DNA from: Terriglobia bacterium
GTDB taxonomy: Bacteria > Acidobacteriota > Terriglobia > Bryobacterales > Bryobacteraceae
DNA length: 61,118 nt
Assembly (NCBI GenBank): GCA_020073445.1
Contig: JAIQFE010000036.1
Location: 1 to 61,118 of the forward strand
Direction: 5' to 3'
The notes under the pieces are model-generated. The model saw nothing but the letters and a program-made list of their open reading frames with translations. It was not told the DNA's origin and made no database searches. Every line of letters begins with the position of its first letter. The stretch's first letter is position 1. The translations under genes and the position numbers were made by a program. Shown piece after piece: positions 36,322 through 45,404 of the stretch.

Positions 36322-37353
36322 ATGATCTCTTTGCGCAAGGCGGCGACGGAACTGGAACGTCTGGAAGAATTGCAGCAGACCCTGGCCAAGTGTTACGCCC
36401 TGGCGATCAAATCGTCCTCGGAATACGCGGTGGAACTGGACCCTCACAGCACCGAATATTTCCGCCAGCGCTTGCTGCTGCTGGACACGCAGTGCGGCCA
36501 GGCATCCGCTCCCGAGCATTACAACGCCGTGCAGGCATCCCTGCGGGGAGAACTCCGCAACTATCGCGATCAGGCTCGCGAGCAACTGGGCCGGATGCGC
36601 AAGGATCTGCAAAACGCGGCCTCCGCGATGAGGGTGTTCGCGGAAAGCGTCTCGACCAGCGGGAACGACTGCGACCTTCAGCTTCGCCGGGAGGTAGAGC
36701 AACTGGAAGCCTTGGCCGCGAGCGATGACATAGAGAAGATCCGCTGCGGGATTGAATCCGCAACCGGGGCGATTGTCCGCAGCTATGGCCAATTGCGCCG
36801 CAGTCACCAGTTGGTGGTGACGCAGCTCCAGGACGAAATTCGCACGCTGCACCAGGCCATGGACAATGAGCGCAGCCGGATGGACCGTGATCATGTGTCG
36901 GGCGCCTGGAACCGCCAGAAACTAAATCAGCGCATCGACCAGTTGCTTCAGCGCAACGATCCGTTCTGCGTGCTTCTGGTAAGCGCGCGCAACCTGCGCC
37001 GGCTGGAACGGCAGTACTCGTCGGCCGTGATCACCGATGCCTTGCGGACTCTGGTCCAGCAATTCGATAGCATCCTGGGCGGGGAAGCCATGATCGGCAG
37101 GTGGAGCGAGGACGTCTTTAGCGCGATTCTCGAGTTGGATCCGGGCAGCGCCATGGCGCTTTCCACCGAAATCAACCGCAAGCTTTCGATGTCGTTTCCG
37201 GTCTGGACCAGCGGCGTTGCGCAGATGCTGACCATTGATACCACCACTGGGATCGTGGATCGCCGCAAAGATTCAGACTCGTCGAAGTTCTATCGCAAGC
37301 TCGAACAAATGGCCGCGGCGATGGCGGGTCCGGAGAATAAGCCGGCGGCGTGA
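36322..37353 (+). CDS. Coiled-coil protein with degenerate GGDEF domain
   Basis: 343 residues from ATG 36322. The first ~210 residues are charged helices with coiled-coil character (AATELERLEELQQTLAK, LRGELRNYRDQAREQLGRM). The C-terminal 130 residues have the diguanylate-cyclase outline DHVSGAWNRQKLNQRIDQLL, LVSARNLRRLE, but the active-site loop reads RWSEDVFSAIL in place of RxGGDEF, so cyclase activity is unlikely. It may bind a ligand or partner. It converges on fliJ of the flagellar operon, so a role in motility is plausible but unproven. Confidence 0.75.
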   Translation: MISLRKAATELERLEELQQTLAKCYALAIKSSSEYAVELDPHSTEYFRQRLLLLDTQCGQASAPEHYNAVQASLRGELRNYRDQAREQLGRMRKDLQNAASAMRVFAESVSTSGNDCDLQLRREVEQLEALAASDDIEKIRCGIESATGAIVRSYGQLRRSHQLVVTQLQDEIRTLHQAMDNERSRMDRDHVSGAWNRQKLNQRIDQLLQRNDPFCVLLVSARNLRRLERQYSSAVITDALRTLVQQFDSILGGEAMIGRWSEDVFSAILELDPGSAMALSTEINRKLSMSFPVWTSGVAQMLTIDTTTGIVDRRKDSDSSKFYRKLEQMAAAMAGPENKPAA

Positions 37354-37360
37354 GGGTTTC

Positions 37361-37380
37361 GGGCGAAGCATGCTTCGCCC
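37361..37380. repeat. 20-bp perfect palindrome between convergent genes
   Basis: GGGCGAAGCATGCTTCGCCC, a complete 10+10 dyad, ends exactly at the fliJ stop (37381). It lacks a T-run on either strand, so it is a weak terminator at best. Its form resembles dispersed REP-type palindromes. Confidence 0.7.
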
Positions 37381-37842
37381 CTACAGCTCGGCGGATTTGT
37401 TTTCCAAGTCCTCGCGGCTCCACTTGGAAAGGTACACTTCGGCGGCGGTATCTTCCTGTTCGCGATCGTTGAGATACACCCACTGCCTCCAACGTCGTTC
37501 TTTGAGTCTTTCGAGAACACGATGGTCGGTCCGGGCTTTCAGCAGCCTCTGGCGTTGCTCGAAGGTCAGCTTCTCGCATTGCAGAAGCTGCGTCTTCAGG
37601 AGTTCTTGCTGCTTCACCAGGCGCGCCTGATAGAGGGCCCAGGACTGCAAGTCCGATCCGGCCGCGGTGCCGGATGCGAACAATTGCGATTGGGAGCGAT
37701 TCCGCTCCGCCGACAGCTTCTCCCGTAGCCCGAGCAAGGAAGCGAGCTGCTGCTGCAACCCCGCGAGTTTTTCTTCTTCCACACGCAACTGGAGCGCGCG
37801 CCACTCCAGCACCCTTTGGAGCGGAAAGCGGAAGGTCTTCAT
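37381..37842 (-). CDS. fliJ: Flagellar export protein FliJ
   Basis: 153 residues, almost all alpha-helical and highly charged. The start MKTFRFPLQRVLEWRALQL is the usual FliJ opening, followed by long coiled-coil heptads (EEEKLAGLQQQLASLLGLRE). FliJ is the central stalk of the flagellar export ATPase, binding FliI and FlhA. It overlaps the end of fliI by 4 bp and is the last gene of the flgB-to-fliJ operon. Confidence 0.85.
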   Translation of the reverse strand: MKTFRFPLQRVLEWRALQLRVEEEKLAGLQQQLASLLGLREKLSAERNRSQSQLFASGTAAGSDLQSWALYQARLVKQQELLKTQLLQCEKLTFEQRQRLLKARTDHRVLERLKERRWRQWVYLNDREQEDTAAEVYLSKWSREDLENKSAEL

Positions 37843-39173
37843 GCCAGTTCCTTAGCCAGGGCGAACATCCGGTTGGTAGTCTCGTTCTGAGATGTGTGCG
37901 TGTCGGCTGATTGTTTGAGGAAATCGAGAAGCTGTGGACGCATGCGAAGACTCTGGTCGAGCTTGGGATTGGTGCCCTGCACGTGGGCGCCGAGCTGGAT
38001 CAAATCGGCGGACTGCTGATAAAGCGCCAGAGCTTCGCGGATCTTCTGGGCCGCCGCGGTTTCCTCCGGCGTGGCGACTTTGTTCGCCAGCCGGCTGACG
38101 GAACTGAGTACATCGATAGCCGGATAATGCCCGGTTGCCGCGAGATCGCGCGAGAGAATCAGGTGTCCGTCCAGGATGCCGCGCGCGGCATCGCAAATGG
38201 GTTCGTTGAAATCGTCGCCTTCCACCAGGACTGTAAAAAACCCGGTGATCGAGCCAGACTCGAAGTTTCCGGCGCGCTCAAAGACTTTGGGCAGCAGCGT
38301 ATACACCGAAGGCGGATAGCCCTTCTGGCTAGGCGGCTCTCCGGCAGCCAATCCGATTTCGCGCTGCGCCATGGCGAGCCGCGTCACCGAATCCATGACC
38401 AGCAGCACATCCTTGCCCTGATCGCGAAAATATTCCGCGGCGGCCAGCGCTACGTATGCGGCGCGAATGCGAAGCGGCGCGGGACGGTCGGAGGTCGCCG
38501 CGACCACCACCGAACGCTTCATGCCTTCCGCGCCGAGTTCCTGATCCAAGAACGCCTTGACCTCGCGGTTGCGCTCGCCGATCAGCGCGATCACGCTGAC
38601 TTGCGCCGAATTCTGCCGCGACATCGCGCCCAGTAGGGTACTTTTGCCGACGCCGCTGCCGCCGAACAGGCCGATTCTCTGGCCCTTCCCGCACGTCAAC
38701 AGGCTATCGATCGAACGGATCCCGGTGACCAGGCGTTGGGTGATATGTTTCCGCGAGAGTGGGTTGGGAGGTGGGGCATACAGCGGATAGGTTGCTACCG
38801 CCTCCACCGGCGGACCGCCATCCATCGGCTGTCCGAATCCGTCCAGCACGCGGCCCAGCAGGCCGGGTCCGACCGCCAGCCGCGCATCCGATACGCGCGC
38901 GATCACGCGGCTGCCCAGCTGCAAGCCTTCAGGCTCTTCCAGGGGCATCGAGAGAACACGCCCGTTGCGGAATCCGATCACCTGCGTGCGAATGCTATGC
39001 CCTTTGGTGGTGAACACTTCACAGAAGTCGCCGATCGCCACGGCTGGGCCTTGCGATTCGATCAGCAATCCCACGGTCGCGGTGACTTTTCCGCACCACG
39101 GCAGCAGATCGAGCTGCTCCAGATCCTGCAGGTACGGCTTCAGGACGTCTTGATCGGGAACTTCCACGCTCAT
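37839..39173 (-). CDS. fliI: Flagellum-specific ATPase FliI
   Basis: 444 residues from ATG 39173; a longer frame to 39386 is antisense-like extension into fliH. F1-beta-like ATPase: Walker A GLFGGSGVGKSTLLG, Walker B VLLVMDSVTRLAMAQREIG, and the type III ATPase signature GEPPSQKGYPPSVYTLLP. It energises export of rod, hook and filament proteins at the basal body. It begins 5 bp after fliH. Confidence 0.95.
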   Translation of the reverse strand: MSVEVPDQDVLKPYLQDLEQLDLLPWCGKVTATVGLLIESQGPAVAIGDFCEVFTTKGHSIRTQVIGFRNGRVLSMPLEEPEGLQLGSRVIARVSDARLAVGPGLLGRVLDGFGQPMDGGPPVEAVATYPLYAPPPNPLSRKHITQRLVTGIRSIDSLLTCGKGQRIGLFGGSGVGKSTLLGAMSRQNSAQVSVIALIGERNREVKAFLDQELGAEGMKRSVVVAATSDRPAPLRIRAAYVALAAAEYFRDQGKDVLLVMDSVTRLAMAQREIGLAAGEPPSQKGYPPSVYTLLPKVFERAGNFESGSITGFFTVLVEGDDFNEPICDAARGILDGHLILSRDLAATGHYPAIDVLSSVSRLANKVATPEETAAAQKIREALALYQQSADLIQLGAHVQGTNPKLDQSLRMRPQLLDFLKQSADTHTSQNETTNRMFALAKELA

Positions 39174-39178
39174 AAAAC

Positions 39179-39814
39179 TCACCGGCCGATCCTGTCGGCG
39201 AAACCGCGTTCGATTTCCTGCAGCTGCGCTTCGATGGAACCGTCGAGAGTACCGTGAGCGGTTTCGAACAGGACGTCTCCGCTCTGCAGTGTCGGATCGG
39301 GGATCAATTCCACGGGCGCGGCCGAGAAGCGGGCCAACAGTGTCCGAATGATGGGTTCCTGGTCGGGATGCACGCGCACCCGGCATAGTTCGCGCGATTC
39401 CAGCTTCTCCAGAGCCACGCGGATCAGCCCTTCGATCGACCCGGGGTCGAGCGTCAGTTCGCGATGGATCACGCGGCGCGCCACGGCGATCGCCAGCTTG
39501 AGCAGATCCGATTCAGCGGTCTTGCGTACATGGGAACGCACGGTGGCCAGATCGGCGAGGGAGCGCGAAAGGCGGTCCATCATCGGCGCGATCTCCGCCA
39601 CGGCTTGCTCGTGGCCCACATTTCGGCCTTCCGAAAATCCGCGCTGATAGGCTTCTTTCTTTACTTCGTCCTGATCTGCCGATGGACCTGCGTCCACGGC
39701 CGGGGCCCGAACAGGCCGCGGAGCCGGAGGAGCGGTGCCGGTGCTGCGCCACGCCATCGGCGTCACCGCCGAAAGCTCGCCGTCGCGAAGGATCTTAGAC
39801 GATGTACTGCTCAT
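39179..39814 (-). CDS. fliH: Flagellar assembly protein FliH
   Basis: 211 residues. A proline/alanine-rich start (APPAPRPVRAPAVDAG) is followed by the helical stalk (YQRGFSEGRNVGHEQAVAE) and the C-terminal domain (LAIAVARRVIHRELTLDPG, VRVHPDQEP), equivalent to V/F-ATPase peripheral stalk subunit E. It binds and regulates FliI. Its start overlaps the fliG end by 20 bp. The identification rests on position as much as on sequence. Confidence 0.88.
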   Translation of the reverse strand: MSSTSSKILRDGELSAVTPMAWRSTGTAPPAPRPVRAPAVDAGPSADQDEVKKEAYQRGFSEGRNVGHEQAVAEIAPMMDRLSRSLADLATVRSHVRKTAESDLLKLAIAVARRVIHRELTLDPGSIEGLIRVALEKLESRELCRVRVHPDQEPIIRTLLARFSAAPVELIPDPTLQSGDVLFETAHGTLDGSIEAQLQEIERGFADRIGR

Positions 39815-40817
39815 CGCCGCCTCCCTTCAGGCTCACGACGCCTTCCATTTCGAGCTGCCGGAGTAGCGCGATCATCATTTGTTGTGCAGCTTCGACTTCC
39901 TTGATCTTCACGGGACCCAAAGCTTCCATATCTTCCAGAAGCATGGAGGCGCCGCGCTGGGACATGCCCTGCAGCAGGTGCTTACGCAACTCGTCGCTGC
40001 TGCCTTTGAGAGCGATGGTAAGTTGCTTGCGGTCGGCCCGGCCCAGAAGTTCCTTGATGCCGTTAGCGTCGATCATCATCAAATCGTCGAACACGAACAT
40101 CTGCTGGCGGATGGATTCGACCAGCGCCGAGTCGCGCTCGCCGACCTGCGAAAGGATATCGTTGCTCATCTCTCCATCGAGCTGATTGAAGATTTCCGCA
40201 ACCGCGCGCAGGCCGCCGGACGATTCGCGCTTGACCTCGCCCAGCGTTTGCAGCTTGCGCGAGATCACAGCCGAGATCTTGTTCATCACCACCGGCGAAA
40301 TCTGGTCCAGGCTCGCGAGCCGGATGGTGACTTCACCCCGCAGTTCGGCCGGCATGGAACGCAGTACGGCGGCCGACTGGCCCGCGCTGAGATGTGCCAG
40401 AACCAGCGCGATGGTTTGCGGATGCTCACTTTCGACGAAGCGGGCGAGCAGTTGCGGATCGAGTTTCTGCAGGCGCTGGCCGGCATCGGAGCTGCGGCCG
40501 GCCGCTTTGGGCAGCCGTTCCACGTGTTTCTTGCTGCCTTCGGCCCCGAATGCAGAAGTCAGAATGCGTTTGGCGAAATCCACACCGCCGTGACCCTGTC
40601 CGGAATGCGACGTCGCGGAACGGAATTCTTCCAAAACCGCTTCCGCCTGTTCGCGCGAAATGGCCGGGAGACTGGCGATGGCGGCCGTGACCGCCTGGAC
40701 TTCGTCGTCACCCAGGCGTTTGAGCAGCTCGGCGGAAACCTGGTCGCCCACCGAGATCAGTAGAATGGCAGCTTTCTGAATGCCGGAAAGAACGGGAGCG
40801 TGCGCGGGAGCAGCCAT
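39795..40817 (-). CDS. fliG: Flagellar motor switch protein FliG
   Basis: 340 residues with N, middle and C domains. The first helix GIQKAAILLISVGDQVSAEL, the middle EHPQTIALVLAHL motif that binds FliM, and the C-terminal torque helix (DANGIKELLGRADRKQLTIAL) with its charged residues are all present. It couples the rotor to the MotA stators encoded at 48801. It follows fliF by 3 bp. Confidence 0.95.
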   Translation of the reverse strand: MAAPAHAPVLSGIQKAAILLISVGDQVSAELLKRLGDDEVQAVTAAIASLPAISREQAEAVLEEFRSATSHSGQGHGGVDFAKRILTSAFGAEGSKKHVERLPKAAGRSSDAGQRLQKLDPQLLARFVESEHPQTIALVLAHLSAGQSAAVLRSMPAELRGEVTIRLASLDQISPVVMNKISAVISRKLQTLGEVKRESSGGLRAVAEIFNQLDGEMSNDILSQVGERDSALVESIRQQMFVFDDLMMIDANGIKELLGRADRKQLTIALKGSSDELRKHLLQGMSQRGASMLLEDMEALGPVKIKEVEAAQQMMIALLRQLEMEGVVSLKGGGDEQYIV

Positions 40818-40820
40818 GGC

Positions 40821-42482
40821 TTAGGTTTGTTCCTCGCGGAGCCATCCACGCAACACGCCGGCGCAGACCTCTCCGTCCTTCTGCGCGGTTTCGCGAATCT
40901 GATTGGTCAGCACTTCGATCCGGGCCGGAGCCAGCGCGGGCAACGCGGAAGCTCCCCCCGAGGAAAGTGTCGACGGCGACCAGCTGTCGGCCCCGCCTAC
41001 TCGTGCGGCTGCTTCGCCACTCGCGGGAGGCAGCGATTCGGGCTGGCGTACCTGCGCCGGCGGAGGCGGTGATTTCTTCAGCATCTTGAAAACTAGAAAG
41101 AACAAGCCTGCCAGGACCACGGCAGCGCCGCCGGCCCCACCGTAGAGCATTTTCGGGTTTTTCTTCAGCTGCTCGACGAGTGTGAGCGGAGCCTCCGGCG
41201 CGGCGGGCGCTGCTCCCGGCGGCTCCAGGTTGACGGTCGATTCGAACGGAAGGCTTTCGACGATCAACTGATCGCCGCGCTCGCTGTTCAGTCCTACAGC
41301 GGCGGCGGCCAGATCGTGGATCGCTTTGAGGCGTTCGGGCGGCGGCGCGTTCAGAACTCGCTTGATCTGCACACCCGATCCTTCGAAATGCACTTCGTGG
41401 TCGATCAGGACGGAGACCGATATCCGCTTGATGCCGCCTTGGGGAAGCACCGTGCGCTTCACCGTCCGGCTGGACTGGTAGTTCGCACTCTCCGTCTTGC
41501 GCGATGAGCCGCCACCGATGGTGACGGGGGCAGGCGCCGGATCCGGCAGGTTCGAAGCGGTTCCCGGAATCCCGCCGGCGGTGCGCGACGGCGACGAGAC
41601 ATCTTCGCTCTTCTGCGAACTCACCATGACGGATTGTGTCGGATCGAAATGTTCCTCGCTCTGCTCGCCGCTGGTAAGATCGGTGTCGGCGGAGACGGCT
41701 GCGCGGAAACGGCCCGAGCCCACCAGAGGCTCGAGGGTCGCATTCAGTTTGGCGGTAAGGTCCTGCTCGACGCTGTGCCGGTATTCGAGCGCCGCTTCGG
41801 AAGTTCCTGAACTGGAGCCGGAATCGGTGTTCACCTGCTTGGCGCGACTCAGAAGATTGCCGCGCATATCGAGAACGGACACCGCATCCGGCGCGAGGCC
41901 TTCCACAGCGCTCGAGATCAGGTGGGTAATCGCCGGGATCGCGCTTTCGGGCAGTTGCGAACTCCCGCGGAGACGCAGCAGCACGCTGGCCTTGGCGGGT
42001 TGGCGGGCTTCCTGAAACACCGATTCCTGCGGAAAGGATATGTGAACCCGGGCCTGTTCCACTTCGGTCAGCGCCATCACGGAACGTTCCAGCTCGCCTT
42101 CCAGCGCGCGGCGATAATTCACGTGTTCGGCGAAATCGGTCATGCCGAGGTTGGTTTTGTCGAAGATCTCGAAGCCGATACGCCCGCTCTTCGGAAGGCC
42201 GGCGCCCGCCATATCCAGGCGCAGCTCGGCGACTCGGTCCTCGGGCACGGAAATCATGGTTCCGTTGGTGGAAATACGATACGGAACGCCGCTCTCTTTC
42301 AGCCGTTGCACCACCAGCGCGGCGTCTTCAGGTGCCAGGGTGGTGTAGAGTGGGCGAAATCCGGCTTCACGCTGATATTGCGTGAACTCGTAAATTCCGC
42401 CGGCGACCAGCGCGGCCACCAGGAGGATAGTGGTCAGCTGACGGGCTGACAGAGTTCCAAAGATTCGTTTGACTTGGTCCAT
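40821..42482 (-). CDS. fliF: Flagellar MS-ring protein FliF
   Basis: 553 residues. A first membrane helix (about 15-32, LTTILLVAALVAGGIYEF) and a second (about 445-470, AGGAAVVLAGLFFLVFKML) enclose the periplasmic ring-building domains. GRIGFEIFDKTNLGMTDF and QARVHISFPQESVF are classical FliF signatures; YQSSRTVKRTV fits the middle region. The C-terminal cytoplasmic tail ends AGVLRGWLREEQT, which contacts FliG. It forms the base on which the flagellum assembles. Confidence 0.95.
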   Translation of the reverse strand: MDQVKRIFGTLSARQLTTILLVAALVAGGIYEFTQYQREAGFRPLYTTLAPEDAALVVQRLKESGVPYRISTNGTMISVPEDRVAELRLDMAGAGLPKSGRIGFEIFDKTNLGMTDFAEHVNYRRALEGELERSVMALTEVEQARVHISFPQESVFQEARQPAKASVLLRLRGSSQLPESAIPAITHLISSAVEGLAPDAVSVLDMRGNLLSRAKQVNTDSGSSSGTSEAALEYRHSVEQDLTAKLNATLEPLVGSGRFRAAVSADTDLTSGEQSEEHFDPTQSVMVSSQKSEDVSSPSRTAGGIPGTASNLPDPAPAPVTIGGGSSRKTESANYQSSRTVKRTVLPQGGIKRISVSVLIDHEVHFEGSGVQIKRVLNAPPPERLKAIHDLAAAAVGLNSERGDQLIVESLPFESTVNLEPPGAAPAAPEAPLTLVEQLKKNPKMLYGGAGGAAVVLAGLFFLVFKMLKKSPPPPAQVRQPESLPPASGEAAARVGGADSWSPSTLSSGGASALPALAPARIEVLTNQIRETAQKDGEVCAGVLRGWLREEQT

Positions 42483-42507
42483 GGGAATAAAAGGTAGTCA
42501 GCGCGCT

Positions 42508-42807
42508 TTACATCTGCATGCGCATGACTTCTTGGTAAGCGGAAACAACTTTGTTGCGGACCTGCATCAGCATGTCGAATTCGAGACTGGCGCGCTGCAC
42601 GGCCAGCACGGTGGAATGCAGATCCTCGCCATCGCCGGATAAAAACTGCTGGACGCTCTGATTGGCGTTGTTGCTGGCGCCTTCCACCTGGTCGATCGCG
42701 CCTTGCAGAATATTGCTGAATTCGCTGCTTCCGGAGGAGGGAGCAGCGCCGCCGATGTCGATGGGCCCAACGGGCTGAATAGACGGCTGGATGGGAGATA
42801 TGTTCAT
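42508..42807 (-). CDS. fliE: Flagellar hook-basal body protein FliE
   Basis: 99 residues. The C-terminal two thirds carry the family pattern: FSNILQGAIDQVEGASNNANQ, DLHSTVLAVQRASLEFDM and VRNKVVSAYQEVMRMQM. FliE links the MS ring to the rod and is among the first exported proteins. Low-complexity N-terminus (IQPSIQPVGPIDIG). Placed between flgC and fliF as in many bacteria. Confidence 0.93.
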   Translation of the reverse strand: MNISPIQPSIQPVGPIDIGGAAPSSGSSEFSNILQGAIDQVEGASNNANQSVQQFLSGDGEDLHSTVLAVQRASLEFDMLMQVRNKVVSAYQEVMRMQM

Positions 42808-42831
42808 GACGATCGTTTACCGGGAAGGGTT

Positions 42832-43269
42832 CTATTTGAACAAGTCCAGCGAGTGATTAATCATGTCTTTCACTGCGCTGATCGCGGCCACGTTGGCCTG
42901 ATATCCGCGCGAGGCGCTCAGAAGATCCACCATGTCTTCGGCCGGATTCATGCGAGGATACGCTACGTAACCGTCCTTGTTCGCGTCCGGATGACCGGGC
43001 ATGTAGCGCATTTCGGGATCGCGCTGGTCGGTGACCACCTGCGCCACGCGCACGCCCGAACTGGTCGGATTGACCTGGGATTCAAACATCGCCGAGAACT
43101 GGCCTACCGAGGGATCCGAGGCGAACACAGCGTCCTTGCGGCGATACGGGCCGCCTTCCGGAGTCCGTGTGGTGTCGGCGTTGGCAAGATTTTCGACCAG
43201 CAGTTCGGTGCGGGCCCGCTGGGCGGACATGCCCGAAGCACTCACAGAGAGGGCTGAAAAGAGACTCAT
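42832..43269 (-). CDS. flgC: Flagellar proximal rod protein FlgC
   Basis: 145 residues from ATG 43269. The rod-protein N-terminus reads MSLFSALSVSASGMSAQR with VENLANADTTRTPEGGPYRR, and the C-terminus DLLSASRGYQANVAAISA. The longer frame to 43467 runs through flgB and is not used. It overlaps the flgB stop by 4 bp. Confidence 0.95.
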   Translation of the reverse strand: MSLFSALSVSASGMSAQRARTELLVENLANADTTRTPEGGPYRRKDAVFASDPSVGQFSAMFESQVNPTSSGVRVAQVVTDQRDPEMRYMPGHPDANKDGYVAYPRMNPAEDMVDLLSASRGYQANVAAISAVKDMINHSLDLFK

Positions 43270-43628
43270 GAGTTTGCACTTTCCTGAATGGCGCTGCGGA
43301 TCGAGTGCAGCTCGGATTGGGCCAGGCTGGTCGCCACCTGGAAGCGCATCGCGTTCTCGGCCAGCATGCGAGACTCGCGGTCCAGGCTGACGTTGTTGCC
43401 GTCGGCTTTGACCGGCAGGCCGTCCGGCTCGATGGTTTGCGGACCGGTCGCCGGGGGCCCACCGCATTCCTGGCTCTGCATCTGTTGAGCGAACTCGGCG
43501 CGAAAATCGATGTCTTTGGTCTTGTAGCCGGGCGTATCGGCGTTGGCGATATTGGACGCCACCAGCTTCTGCCGGGTACTCAGCAGATTCATGTATCGTT
43601 CGAGACTTCCAGCGACGGCTTCAAACAC
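43266..43628 (-). CDS. flgB: Flagellar proximal rod protein FlgB
   Basis: 120 residues, GTG start with AGG upstream. Typical FlgB: FEAVAGSLERYMNLLSTRQ, then VASNIANADTPGYKTKDIDF, and the C-terminal LAENAMRFQVATSLAQSE. It is the first gene of the flgB-flgC-fliE-F-G-H-I-J operon. The 116-bp gap upstream has a hairpin at 43720-43737 and no clear promoter. Confidence 0.94.
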   Translation of the reverse strand: MFEAVAGSLERYMNLLSTRQKLVASNIANADTPGYKTKDIDFRAEFAQQMQSQECGGPPATGPQTIEPDGLPVKADGNNVSLDRESRMLAENAMRFQVATSLAQSELHSIRSAIQESANS

Positions 43629-43719
43629 GATACCTGCGCTAAAGCAGTTCCATCACCAACCTGTAAACCATTGATTCCAGAAGGAAGAAATTCAGCGGGA
43701 TGTCTCAATTTGAACGATT

Positions 43720-43737
43720 CCGTCAGATCTCTGACGG
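43720..43737. terminator. Hairpin between the fliT-like gene and flgB
   Basis: CCGTCAGA-TC-TCTGACGG: 8-bp arms, 8 bases beyond the stop of the fliD-distal gene. On the minus strand the following bases (AATCGTTC) are only mildly U-rich; on the plus strand TTTT follows. It could separate the fliD unit from the flgB operon. Confidence 0.5.
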
Positions 43738-43744
43738 TTTTCGG

Positions 43745-44053
43745 CTACGCGTCCAAGCCGCGATACGGGTTGGTGGGATTCGGCCTGGCGTATGCGTGCC
43801 GGCGATTCAGACGGTTCAGACGATCTTGCGCGTGCTCGCGCGAGGTGATGGTCATCGCACGCGCCCACTGCAAGAAGCCGGTCACGTTCTCGGAGATCGC
43901 ACGGCGTTCCTGCTCGGTGGCCGCTGCTTGCCAGGATGTTTCCACTTCCAGGCGAAATGCCGCCAGCAATTCCTGCGCGGTGCTCCACGCCCCGCTCTGA
44001 ATCGCGGCATGCAGCTGATCGCTAGTTCGTCTTGGTGCCGTTGATGTTTCCAT
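43745..44053 (-). CDS. Small helical protein after fliD, possibly a FliT-like chaperone
   Basis: 102 residues, overlapping the end of fliD by 32 bp. Mostly helical and charged (DQLHAAIQSGAWSTAQELLA, SWQAAATEQERRAISENVT), with an arginine-rich tail (RLNRLNRRHAYARP). Its size, helical content and place directly after fliD match the FliT/FliS class of export chaperones, but there is no clear sequence signature. Identity is inferred from context. Confidence 0.5.
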   Translation of the reverse strand: METSTAPRRTSDQLHAAIQSGAWSTAQELLAAFRLEVETSWQAAATEQERRAISENVTGFLQWARAMTITSREHAQDRLNRLNRRHAYARPNPTNPYRGLDA

Positions 44054-45374
44054 TGATGCTCGCGAAGAGGGTTGTGAAGTAGGTTTGTTGCTGCTCCAGC
44101 GAAGCGATTAAGGCGTCCGCCGCGGATATTTTCGCGGTCAGGCCCATTGTTATCGCGTCGATGCGGGTTTGCTCGTCGGAGATCTTCTGGTTCTGGTTGT
44201 CGATCGCCGTCTGCGCACTGGTTACCGTAGTCTCGATGGCGCCGGTGGCGGGGTCTGCCAGGCTGCTGAGGATATCCGTCGCATCCTTCAGAAAGCCGCC
44301 CGTGGACGGTGAGCCCAAGAAAGCGCTCAAGTCGCTGGGATGAGCCGTGGACGCGTTGCTGAACACCGTCTGGTCGAACGAAAGGTGGCCCGTTTTATCG
44401 AAGATCAGGCCGAGGTCGCTCAGATTCTGAACCGAACCGGCTCCTCCGGCGAACCCGCTCATATTCCGGAGCGATTGCGACAGCGTGTTGATGAGAGCGT
44501 CTCCCGTCAGCGCGCCGCCGCCCTGGCCGCGGTTCTTGCCAAGTTCGTCCACGGCCGCGTTGTAGGCCGCCACAAAGGAGGACAGAGCATTTGCCTGGGC
44601 CGAGGTGCTTTGCGACACTATCACGTTTGAATCGCCGGTGTTGAGTAGATCCACGGTTACGCCCGGGGTAATCGTCACCGTGCTGGAATCCGTGGAAATG
44701 GGGATGGCGGGGTGTCCATTGACCTGATATTGGGTTTGCGATCCCGCGGAGAGCGTACCCATCAAATCCTGGGATCCATCGTTCAGTTGAATGGCGATAT
44801 TGCCTAGCTTGGTGCTTTGCAGCGACAGTTTGTAGTCTGGCGCGGAAGGCGAGCCTAAGTTAATGATGGTCGCCGTGACATTCGCCCCGGAGGAGTTGAT
44901 TGCATCCGCCAAAGCGCTCAAGGTATTTCCCGAGGGGGTGACGGTGACGGGAGTTCCGTCTACGGTCAGCGTAAACGAGGTTGCCGGCGAGATGGATTGC
45001 GTGGAGGGATCCTGAACCGCCGGCAGTGCGTCCAAGCTTAGCGCGCTGGAAGGGGCGCCTAGGCTCGCGACGTGAATCGCGTAGTTGCCCGTCGCCGCAG
45101 TGGAACTGCTTTGGGCCGTAAGTACGGTGCTGTTCGACACCTGAACGGAAGTGGAGACTGCAGAGTCCGAAACCGCGTGCAACGCCGATTGAAGCGCCGA
45201 GAACCTTCCGTTTAGAGAGTTCAAGGCCGTGGACCGGTTCTGGAGTGTGGTCAGCTGACTGTTGAGCTGGTTCAACGGAAGCGAGGCAATCGCAATAGCA
45301 CGGCTGAGGACCTGCTGAAGATCGGCGGAGTACTTGCTCGTGGAGGCCGGCGAAGTCGAGGGCGTGGAACTCAT
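44022..45374 (-). CDS. fliD: Flagellar filament cap protein FliD
   Basis: 450 residues, serine/threonine/alanine-rich as usual for filament proteins. N-terminal segment KYSADLQQVLSRAIAIASLP, LNQLNSQLTTLQNRSTALN and the C-terminal coiled region (AIDNQNQKISDEQTRIDAI, ALIASLEQQQTYFTTLF) are FliD_N/FliD_C features. It caps the growing filament and folds flagellin in place. AGAAGG ribosome site 6 bases before ATG. It follows fliC on the same strand, after a terminator. Confidence 0.94.
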   Translation of the reverse strand: MSSTPSTSPASTSKYSADLQQVLSRAIAIASLPLNQLNSQLTTLQNRSTALNSLNGRFSALQSALHAVSDSAVSTSVQVSNSTVLTAQSSSTAATGNYAIHVASLGAPSSALSLDALPAVQDPSTQSISPATSFTLTVDGTPVTVTPSGNTLSALADAINSSGANVTATIINLGSPSAPDYKLSLQSTKLGNIAIQLNDGSQDLMGTLSAGSQTQYQVNGHPAIPISTDSSTVTITPGVTVDLLNTGDSNVIVSQSTSAQANALSSFVAAYNAAVDELGKNRGQGGGALTGDALINTLSQSLRNMSGFAGGAGSVQNLSDLGLIFDKTGHLSFDQTVFSNASTAHPSDLSAFLGSPSTGGFLKDATDILSSLADPATGAIETTVTSAQTAIDNQNQKISDEQTRIDAITMGLTAKISAADALIASLEQQQTYFTTLFASINGNINGTKTN

Positions 45375-45404
45375 TTTTTACCTTCTGGCGTGACCGGTCT
45401 GCTA

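Noticed and set aside
43637-43652. Sigma-54-like GG-N10-GC (TGGAACTGCTTTAGCG) before flgB on the minus strand
   Set aside because: The start point would fall at the GTG itself and downstream of the ribosome site, and four consensus bases are missing.
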